64,000 nucleotides of DNA from Plutella xylostella (lineage: Eukaryota; Arthropoda; Insecta; Lepidoptera; Plutellidae). Location: assembly GCF_932276165.1 (NCBI RefSeq), contig NC_064002.1, positions 10,478,001 to 10,542,000 on the forward strand. The letters run 5' to 3'. The number at the start of each line of letters is the position of its first letter. The first letter of the stretch is position 1. A program made the translations under genes and the position numbers. The notes beneath the pieces are model-generated. The model saw only the letters and a list, made by a program, of their open reading frames with translations, was not told the origin of the DNA and made no database searches. Below, piece by piece: positions 9,310 through 19,695 of this stretch.

Positions 9310-11501
9310 TAATGTTCGTATGCTTAATAAGCAGTACATGGAATGTACCTACTACCAATTGTATAAGATCTCCATTTACCTGTGTACACGAATAAAGAGT
9401 TTGATTTGATTTAAACAAACCTAAGGATGCAAGTTTTCATTCCTCCCACTAAACACAACCATGGAACGTGAAATGCTGGCCTCTAGCGCCCTTGAGCTAA
9501 GTTTATGGCATTTAAGTGCCGACCAGAGTAAGGAAATTGTTAGAAGGCAAGAATATTGTTAGAACGGTAGTTAAGTAGCCAGCGATCCTGCGATCATTAC
9601 GACAACTTTACAGTGGCCATAGCCTAAGGTGCCGTAATAATATTTATTAATGCGTCTACTTATACTTCTGTCTAAAACTTGAGTACGCTACTTTGAAACC
9701 GTTATTGAGGCAACTTTATCCAGCAACTTAAGCCCTTGGGTGGTAAAAATAGCTGATGAATAATTTAGTACCGAGCTAAGGATTCTCTCTCTTGGATATT
9801 GGATAGTTATTCTCTTTGGCGTGTGTAATATCGAAGTATGATCTCTTTTTTCACCGTTGTTTCATATCTCTGTCGTACAGTATATTAAAATAGACTTTGA
9901 AGCATGGACTGCGGTATAAGGGTCAGGACATCAATGATTTATCTCTTCCGTTCCACCTCAGATCGCGATAGCGTATAAGCTTACATGCCTCGCTCTATCT
10001 ACAGCTATAGATGAAAAGTGAATATATTGTATGTCAAAAGTACACACATACCACATATATAGAAGGTACCTGCGTTTATAATATACTCTATGCTCCCGTT
10101 AAGTTAGTGCAATAAACCGATATCACTAAACTTATTTGAAAATTTATACTTGAATTGCACATTGAACAATAGTGAAGAATCCGGTGGAATTAATGCTAAA
10201 AGAATTTCCGATCAGTTCATTCACTTCAGTCGGTACTAAACTTAGTACTCAGCTATTAATTAAACATTACTATAAATACTATAATTTTTAATAAACATGG
10301 GAGTCAGACACACGCACTGTAAAAACGAGCATATAAAATGAATGTTCCATAAAAGTTTTACAGCAAACCTGTAAAAGTGTTTTTACTTTTTAGGATTACC
10401 TCAGCTTGGGGCAGATTAAATTGTTGCTGGAAGGAGTGTTTTAGTCGCATTACTATATTTATTCTGGCTAGGTAGGTACACGTTAATAGTTAGATACTTA
10501 CCCCTTATTGCGAAATGATAATAATCCTACTTTGAATTAATATTTTAGGCAAAAGTAGTAAGCTGACCTTCTAAGTTAACAAAGAGGCTACTTTTATCCC
10601 AGAATTACCACGGGTAAACCTTTTAAGGCAAAAATAAGCTTGTTTTTCACTTATGTTTCTAGATGTTTCTCGATAATGAAATGAAAATTTTAAATACATA
10701 TTATAGGTACAACACAACACAAATCATTCACGATGTGATGTGTTATACCTAAACATAAAACCATTTTAGAAGTCTTATAACAATATTTTGAGTTTTACTC
10801 ATAAGTAATAATCATAACCAAGCTCCAACACTAAATTGCAACAACTTAAAAGCCAGCACAAAGTTGCTATTAGTTTAGTTAAGCACTAGGCACAAGAGAC
10901 AGTTACTAGATGCTGGAAGTCTGAAGTCGTGGACAGGACAGACAGAATTCAGTGTAGCATTATTTATAGTGGCAGTGAAATAGTTTGTGCGCCCGAAGAT
11001 AAAGCTACATTTACGAACAGTATTCGGAGACCGCTCACAATTTATCAAGCAAAAACATATTCAGCTGGACTTGTGAAGACTAGATAATTTATTATTATTA
11101 CCTAACCTACATAAAAAATTGTGTTATAAGTTATAAATTGAACTGGGTCTGTCTGTGGCCGAATGGACTGAGCTTCGCAAAACAAATCTTCGATGGATCC
11201 ATGGATAGCATTATAGCCAATACTAGGAATAGCAGGTTAATTAAGCTACATGGTAGTTGCGAAAATTACAATAAATTACATACAAATACAAGTCAAGTAT
11301 TAAATTACAAGAAGACAGCACACTGTCATTGCGTACAGTTCTGCAAGAGTTCCGCAAGTCGCCGACAGATGGCGCCGCGTGTAACTGTACTCGCACGAAG
11401 TTCTCTCGCTCGTATGTAAATCAACGAGTTATCTCCGTGATATGTGTGTGTTCCTGGTAGGCAACTAGGCACCCAGCGGTTCTATAGCAATTATACAATT
11501 A

Positions 11502-11595
11502 CTAGCTTTTCCTGCGAGCTTCGCTTGGCCTTAAAGGTTTTCCGTGGGAATTCCGGGATAAAAAAGTTGCTATGTGCTAGCATAGATAATCAGGG
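11502..11595 (-). mobile_element. Helitron 3'-end fragment
   Basis: It reads actagcttttcctgcgagct then gcttggccttaaaggttttc and ggaattccgggataaaa, the same order as the longer copies at 49464 and 55277. Only the CTAG end and about 90 bp remain; the rest has been lost. Confidence 0.6.
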
Positions 11596-12410
11596 CAAAA
11601 GCCAATGGCTTCCATTGGATGGTACCGTAAAGCCAGGCACACTCGTATATACAGTGCATTGCAATCAAAACAAGAACTTCTAGTGACTGTTTATACCTAT
11701 GCCTACGTAGATCAAATTTTGTTTACAATAAATCTACAGCCAGCATCGAAAATTCGATAAATTACAATTAGTCTCCAACACTGTTGTTGCTAACAATTTG
11801 TACCGAGCAGTAGGTAGTACAAACAACTTTTAATCAGGATTAGGGAATTGAGCTATTCGGATTGGAGCCTCTCGCGAAGCCTTCATTTGTAGCCCACTGA
11901 AGTATATTGGAGTGAAAATAGGTTTTGATGAAAGCGATACCCATTACCCAGTCTTGTTATCAGCTTACTTGATTAGCGCGCCAATTTCGTAAAGAGATTG
12001 GTAGTGTAGCAAATATTTGAAATAAATTGTAACTTGTAAGTTAGGTGAAATATAAACGTTGGTGCATTCATATAATATAATGTTTTTAATTATGAATTAG
12101 ATACCTTCATAATTATAATGTTGTAAGAAAAACCTGCGACAACACTGTGTAAAAGTCCTTTTGGTTTATTTTAATTAAATGATCAAAGGTGCGAAATTTA
12201 ATTCTCACATAGAAATTGTTTCGTAATTAATGATAATGTAGCGGAAAATACTAAGCATTTAAATTAAGGCTTTAGATAGTGCAGTAAATTCACTGTATTC
12301 TCTTTATTGTGTACCTATGCAATTTGCTGTAAAAGTTTTAGGTTCCAAAAAGTTTGCTCTACCTTATCATGAAGTAAAAAAGTTGTTCGTTTCTTTCCGA
12401 ATTAATAAAA

Positions 12411-12486
12411 ACCAATTTTAAGGTACGTAGGTATAACACAGTCTTCGTGAATTCACACCAATTTTAAGGTACGTAGGTATAACACA
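12411..12486 (+). repeat. Direct repeat of about 27 bp
   Basis: The string ttttaaggtacgtaggtata followed by acaca occurs twice, near 12415 and 12462, about 47 bp apart. The following 170 bp are rich in acgcac/gcgtg motifs and may be a further unidentified repeat. Confidence 0.6.
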
Positions 12487-15400
12487 CACTTGCGCGCATC
12501 ATGTTGCGTGAATGCGTGTCCAAACGTTCGTTCCTTATAAGTATCTCCGCTCGTATAGAAAACACGCACAGTCCAACACACAGAAAACGTATCTACCAAC
12601 GTGCGTTCATGTGTTCATACAATTCACGCACACGCATCGTGATACAGGCAGTGTGAGAACAGCCTCAAACAAATACGTGTATGGGTCATTAGTGCTGAGA
12701 GCTATACAAATTAGGGTTCAACAATGACTAGGGTCCTGAAGTGACCCTCAAGCCAAAGGGTGAAGCGATCTGGGTAATGAGATGGAAACTGTATTTTGAA
12801 CGATTGATGAAACCAACCGATATTGTGACCTAGTTTTGAAAATACTAGTAAAATTATAATATTTTTTTACCAAATTATGGTTTAGAAGGCTATCATATTA
12901 TCATACTTCCATCCAAAGAGCTAAAAATGTTAAAAATAATAAATGGTTATGCAAATAAAATAAAAATATTGACTTTCGTCCTGACGAGAATCTAAGGATG
13001 TGGAGGCAAATTATATTTTGAACCTATCTACCTTAAGCATTCATAATTACTACTTCGTGCACTTAAAATTATTTATTTTAACGCTAGAGTAGAAATAAAA
13101 AGGACTTCAGGGTCCGCCAAAAAAATTATGGTATCCAATAAAACTAATGTCAGTACCAACGTGAGGGAAAATTAGAAAATAAGCCACGTTTTTCCAAAGC
13201 CAGTCTCAGAAATGATGTCAATTTATCAAGCGAAGAGCTGCGGCAGGGATATATTTTTTTTTCTAGAATTTTCTTCGTCATATATGAACAAAAAATGTTC
13301 TATATATTTTATCTGGTAGAATTAAAAGCATAACTACTTATCCATGTTTTTTTTTAATAGGACGCAGTTACGGAACTTTTTCAGACGATTTTACAAAAGG
13401 CAAGCGAGAAAAACAACAGAATGTTTCTATAGACCCGTAATGAAAATGACCGCGTCTGTTTAAAAGCAATTCGTAGTTCAAAGTGAAGTTGAGAATCGAG
13501 ATCGTATTGCTAATGGTGCGATCAATTAAACGTGCCACGAATCGACAATCGACACCACCCGCCACGCCATTCCCAGCCCTATTACAAACGCAGTACGGAC
13601 ATCGATCACTGAATACGGTTCACTGGCAAAACAAGATCTGTGCTCGCTCCATTTTTAATTTTCATAATTTTGAAAATGGAATTTCGTATTCGGGTCTCGT
13701 AGCAGCAGGATTTTAATGATTGGGTGCTGGTGATTTTACGCTGAAAAAAACATACAGTCGAATTGGGACTCAACCTATGTAGGTAGGTTAAACAGAGAGA
13801 TGTTCAGTTATATTCTGTGTTATGTGGAGAGAAATTGATGGACGAATTCGATCGCGTCTTTTAAAAGTTGACTTCACAATAACGCTTTTGCCACGCTTTA
13901 TAAAGGCTCACACAAAAAAACCCTACCAGCAACAAAAGAAAGACAAAAACCGCCTCAAATAATATCATCATTATCACGCACACCATAAAGGAAGAAGCGG
14001 CCATATTCGTTTACTACAACCACAGATAATATAACTATAACGAAGACAATATTTGGGGGAGCACCTCTAACAGGCATTTTACGAGAGAACGAAACACATA
14101 AAAATATTATCGCCGGGTAAAATCGTTTGATCTTCGGATAATGTCATTTGGAATGCTACTGGTTTTTATTACATTTCTGTTATGTATTTAAGAGGTTTTA
14201 ATCTGCATGCATAATTAAATAAGGCATATAAACGAAGCTGTACTTCGGATCGATATTAAAGTAAGTATTGGTTCTGGTTTTCAATTCGGCCATAAATGAC
14301 CACAACTTTGTACAGTATCTTACACAAAAAAATATTATAAGTACCTACGAAAAAGGTTCGAAATTAATTTTAAATCAAGATAAGTTATTCTAATTTTAAA
14401 ATTGCATACATTAAGATTCACAAATTGGGTCCTATTCTTCAATGATACTTTATCAACAATACTAGTCTACTTTATTTACTACTTACCTAGTTAACATTAT
14501 ATTTTCATAAAAGTAATGAATAATTACAAGACATTGTTGAATAGCGTGGGATAGAGCTTGAAAGAGACTCATTTACTTCGATCCTTATCTTTATCATATG
14601 GGAATATTAATTACTCACCTTTTTAAACCGACTTCGAAGTGGATTCTTGTGTCCTTATCTATTTATGTACATCTGAAACAAGAAAAAGTCTATTAGGTCG
14701 GTTATTTGGTGACTAATCTGTTATCTTTCCTGGCCTATAAAATTCTAAAGATGGTTAACATGGATAAGGTTCTTGAGACTAATCGAATGGAATGATCCAT
14801 ACAATTAATATACTGTCATTTATGAGTTATAAATATTTGAGGAGGAAAAAATAATAATAAATATTTAAATGAAACTTTTAAACGTAATTATGGTGAGTAA
14901 GATATTAACTAAGTAATTATAAGTCCAATTAATGATAAAACGTTTTCAAACAAAAGCGAGTTAAATCTAAAGACGTAAATAATCTGGAGGCGGAAACAAA
15001 GCTCCCTTATTTGCGAGAAGGGAGTGAGTCGCATTTATCAATATTACAGGGTCTTTTGTCAATGTTCATTGGCTGAATTTTCTGAATCAAGTGATATCTT
15101 GCATTGAATTTTAATTTACGTTGTTAATTGGTTCTCTTGGTTCATTTGCAAAAAACATAAATCTGCAGCTAATTTTTCAGGTGAAGATACCAGGCGCACA
15201 GATATTATAGGAGGGACAATGGAGGGCGTTCTTGAGTGTCTCTTGTACTCGTGAACCGGAACCGCTGACGCTAAGCTTGTTATGCTGCTCTAGTACCTCA
15301 GCCAAAGATTTACAAGAAGATGGCTGTATCCGTGCTTAGTGTATTAAAACGTCACCATTTTAATTCCCTTTAAATGAATGTTTTCCCGGACGGTTGGAAT

Positions 15401-17313
15401 GAACAGACGAGAAAAACTAAACTAAAAAAGTTAACTGAAACGACCGGAACAAATCCGTTACCGATGTATGTGCGTTGCCAAGCCGTTTGACGATAAACGA
15501 GTTATTTATGTGCTAGTAAAGTAACTATCTATAAATCGCGGCAAGCTCATTTCTAGAACTTCTAAGAGGACATTTCTGAACGTAAAAGGCTTAATTACTT
15601 TCATTATCGAACATTATGTCTGCCAATTACATCGCAAGAAGTTCAATCAATTCCAGGTAAGTGGAAAAAAGTGGAATAAGAAAACTTGGCCGATTGCTCA
15701 AAATTGCAAGAACTTTGCACTGGAGCGAGATTTCACGTGTCAGCGTACAATCTGGCGAGCGTCTTCAATTTACCAAAGTTATTCCCAGTTTTGCGGGACA
15801 ATTTTTCTAAGGATGTAGAGTTGAAAATAAATCAAAATATACAGAAAAGTCGGGGTAAACTAGTTTAGTTCTTTATTTTCACATTATGAACATGTTTCTT
15901 TTTATACAACCGTATCTTAATTTTGAGTCAATCCACGTAAAAGACTGAAAATATCAAAGAGAAAAGAAATGTTCCTGGCGTCTAATCTGCATGCGTCACA
16001 CACGTGCGTAAAGGTAGGACACTCTAGCATAGCGACTACAGTATACGGGAGCACTGCCATACCTTCCGATACTACAAAATAAGGTCGTGGTTAGCACAGC
16101 TTTAGTCAGTAACTCCGTATTCTTGAAGTCAGAGTGAAGGCCCCGAACATAAATGAATCGATCCACACTTCTTTCAAAGCTTACCTACATGTTTTGACGA
16201 GACAGCTTAAATCTTTGGGGAAAACTTAAGTTGATATTTACCAAAAGCGCGAGGCCGTTATTATTCTGTAATATTTACCAACCCATAAAACGAGGGAATC
16301 TTTGATCAGAGGGTCGGTGAGTGAACTTTGGCTTTAAATTTAAAATATCGCGTCACTTGAGCTGGATTGATTATTTCTTGAGATTGAATATAAGCCGCAT
16401 GATTGAACTCTTGGTAAAAGTTTTAAGTTACTTAAATGTCATCAAAACAAAAAGCATGAAAGGGTCCGTAAATCTGTATCCCTACGATCTAACTGAAAAG
16501 TAGAGTTGAAGGCTCCACTTCCGAACTAATCTAATATCTACCAAAACCTACAGAGTACTTATTATAAATAAATAAAAATATCCTAATTATCTAAGAAAGA
16601 GTTATTAACAGATCTAAATAAGATAATATCTAAATTAGTTCGAAAGACAAGATATGCAATTCCAAATTCATGCAAGTTTTCAAGAAACTAGGACGTCAAT
16701 GTATAAGACGTAGTTAGTAAGTGGGTCCGATAACTTGAGATATCGATGCGGTTCAACCGAGTCCGCCTCGACTCGAGAGCTCCAGATATTGGAGCTGACT
16801 TCAGCTGACATTCGCAGAGTCACCGCACATCGCAAGGAACGAAATGTATTTCCGCATTACATTCCATGTTTGAGGAATAGGTGGATGGTGTATCGGTTAG
16901 TGGTATGTAGTAAGACTACAAGTCTCGGGTTTGCCTCAGGAAGGGTAGATTTTGTTTTAACGTAGGTGTTTTGTATGTGCCTTCAAAACGGTGGCAAATT
17001 AGAGCTGGTCTAGGGTCCAAGCAATCCCTTATGCCAATGAACCTAAATATGTCACAAGGCAATTATAGACAAGACGTGAGCGCAGAGATATGTCAAGTGA
17101 GTGTTATAATATTTATGTTGAGTAATAAGTTTGTATAGTCGTATCGACTGATGTTTTTAACCTAGTTCCCTATGCGGCACAGCCGGTCATCCGTCCTTAT
17201 GACCCAGCATTATCATTATGTGAATCTTATTTTCCCTCAACATACGAAGCACGGAATTCATGTCAGTAGGATCGCAAAAACATAATATGTTTAAGTATAT
17301 TTCACGGTATCTA

Positions 17314-17650
17314 TTCTATTCTATTCTATTTTCTGTGGGGGTGTCAGTACCTGCACCTGGCTCTCTCGAATGGAACCTTTGTGCATATCCCCAAGGTCTA
17401 AACTGCCTTCCTAAGCTTGGACCATTTCCCACCACGCTGGTCCTCTGCGGGTTGGTGGGTTCACATATCTAGATGTGCTAAATCTAGATATGCAGGTTTC
17501 CTCACGATGTTTTCCTTCACCGTAAGAGCGATGGTATACATTGTACTTAAATTCAGAAAAGAACTCATTGGTACATGTCAGCGCCGGGATTCGAACCCGC
17601 ATCTCTGGCGTGAGAAGCGGGCGCTTACCCGACTGAGCTACCACCGCTCC
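17314..17650 (-). mobile_element. tRNA-derived SINE with target-site duplication
   Basis: On the minus strand the head is tRNA-like: an A box (tggtagctcagtcgg) and a B box (ggttcgaatcc). A non-tRNA body follows, then an (AATAG)n-type tail, seen on the plus strand as tattctattctattcta. Identical sequence cacggtatcta flanks both sides (17303-17313 and 17650-17660), which is the target-site duplication expected of LINE-mediated insertion. Confidence 0.88.
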
Positions 17651-17686
17651 ACGGTATCTAATTCTCAACCATATGCTTTTATAATT

Positions 17687-17792
17687 CACTCACGAGAGTC
17701 ACGAATATGAGCAATGAAAAAGTTCCAGTGACATAAATGGAGCGGCAATAACAGGTGGAACTTTTCCATTGCTTTGCTCGTGAGTGTAGGTA
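17687..17792. mobile_element. MITE, ACTCACGAG family, copy 1
   Basis: Ends are inverted: gagcaatgaaaaagttcca on the left and tggaacttttccattgcttt then gctcgtgagtgt on the right, about 105 bp in all. Related ends recur at 43403, 53006 and 59862. Confidence 0.65.
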
Positions 17793-18595
17793 TTTGTTAG
17801 TCGAATGTAAAAAAAAATACCTACCGTCCGGTACAGAATTGTCGCTCTGTTACAGGAAACGGTTACATTTGGTCCCGAAATTGACGCATGTGATTTTAAT
17901 TAGAGTTGCCTTGCTCAATCGATGGCCGAAAGGGTCCAGATGATTAGCTTTCCACGCTCTCCTTGTCGTGGTCCCCTGAGCATTGCGGGTCGCAAATTAA
18001 ACCCTGTCACTTACACTGTCTTTACGTACATACCGCATCAATACCTATTTATGCGTTAACCAGTAAATTGATATGATATTCGAATGGTTTCGCAAGTTTT
18101 TCACACTGAAATACACACCAAATTTTACAGATATACAATTTAATTGAACTTCAAAACAGTACAAAGTGTAACGTTTTATCATGGTGATCTCCACTTTTAG
18201 GTAAAAGTTGAGTATGGCTTTAGAAGCTCAAAGCTTCATGAAAGCCTTGTTACATCTTAAAGAAACAAAACAATACATGTTAGGTAGACCTGAGCTGCTC
18301 ACAGAAAACATGACAGAATGCTAATCAAACCTACATCAGAAAGGGTCATACCAACAAAACGATGTGCCATAGCTTTTTTTACAAGTTCAATAACATAAAA
18401 GCTCCCAAGCAAGACCGTATAGAATATGCATGAAGATGCCAAAACGGGTTTCGACTTAATTACTCAATAACCGTTGAACTTTACGACTTTATGACGTTTA
18501 GCACTTATTTGCATTTTTACTGCAGAAGTGCGAACTTAATGAAAACGGTTAAATTAAAAGCACCGTGACATGGCAAGTAGTGACTGAATAATTTA

Positions 18596-18787
18596 TACAG
18601 GAGGTTGCTAAAACGGTATACAAAACCGAAACCAGCATGTGCAGCATGTCATATCTAAGCCCGAAACTGAAATCAGAATTTCAAAATTCGCGAAAAAAAA
18701 AGATTCATTTTCCATAGAAATAATAAATCCTATGGAGAATAAACATTCGGTTTCGGCTTAGTTATACCATTTTGGCAACACCCTGTA
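18596..18787. mobile_element. MITE, TACAGGGTGTT family, copy 1
   Basis: 192 bp with imperfect inverted ends (tacaggaggttgctaaaacg and the complement of ttttggcaacaccctgta). Similar ends bound 49049-49199 and 61428-61680. Confidence 0.55.
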
Positions 18788-19643
18788 TTTTAAATGATAT
18801 CATTGTTAAAAATCATCACCTGCATTCTATGCAAATTAGACACGGAAGAGTTTTTGTGGCGATTGACCCGCTAAAGAGAGAATTAATAAAAGAGGTGAAT
18901 CGTCACAGTCTGATGGTCGTGAGGTGAAGGTCGGTACAATCATAGTGGTGGTAATGAACGTTAAACTATATAGTAAGTAGTTAGAATAAGTCTACGCGAC
19001 TCATTATACCTAGTACGAGTAGTATAGAGAAGTAATTTTAACATCCTACCTACGATAGGTAAATAAATTGTTCAGACTTTTTTGTGTTATTTTATTTAGT
19101 AGGTAAATAATACCTACACGTCTATGCCAAACACACAATCGGTAAATATTTTTCGTACACAAATATTTAGGCAAAATAACTGAAATTTCTCGAATCTCCG
19201 GTTTAATTTATTTTGTGGCTGTCGAAATACTGTTGGTGGGTAGTAATTTGAATTTTTGTAAGCATTGCAAACATTTCGACAAGTCCCTATTAATTTCATT
19301 TCATTTTGTTGTTTGTGAATTCGTGTTGTTTACTACGAATCTATTCTAATAAGCATAATGTTTCAGATTACCTTTGAATACAGTTTTTCAGTAATCTCAG
19401 TGACCCATAAAACCTTAATTAAAAGGTCACGACATTGGGCGAACACCGTGGCTAATCTAGCAATTTCATAGTAAATTTGGCAATGATTAGCAAAATACTG
19501 TCATTCTAATATCGCGTGCTCTTTAGGAAACACTTTACAGTAGTTGTTGTGAAAAGTGGCCTGAAATTTGAATTAAAAATGTATATTTGGTAAATAACAA
19601 GGCTGATTGATTAATTTTATTTGTGTATACTGTTTAAGTGATA

Positions 19644-19695
19644 ATGTATTCGTTAATGAGACTGTTAGTGTTCGTTTATTTGCTGGTAGCGGCGG
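19644..19695 (+). CDS. Serine protease exon 1: signal peptide
   Basis: ATG at 19644 opens MYSLMRLLVFVYLLVAA, a clear hydrophobic signal. Donor GGCGG|GTAAGC; the split Glu codon (G|AG) is completed by exon 2. An in-frame GTG six bases upstream is not needed. Confidence 0.85.

Larger units (their letters stand above)
8350..9412 (+). mobile_element. 5'-truncated Jockey/CR1-like LINE, 3' end
   Basis: It contains the C-terminal part of a non-LTR reverse transcriptase ORF followed by a 3' UTR that ends AATAAAGAGTTTGATTTGATTT (tail near 9391-9412). It sits in inverse orientation immediately upstream of the cadherin gene. A TA-flanked MITE (9167-9309) lies in its 3' UTR. The 5' junction is complicated by a perfect 20-bp foldback (8349-8392) and by a direct repeat (ttccgtaattggtgg, near 8310 and 8333). 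Confidence 0.75.
9413..17302. other. Intergenic, no gene recognised
   Basis: About 7.9 kb of AT-rich DNA. The open frames are short and carry no recognisable domain. Apart from the Helitron scrap at 11502-11595, the direct repeat at 12411-12485 and a short AACCGACTTC motif near 14631, I see nothing identifiable. Non-coding exons of the minus-strand cadherin gene could lie here but cannot be called. Confidence 0.6.
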
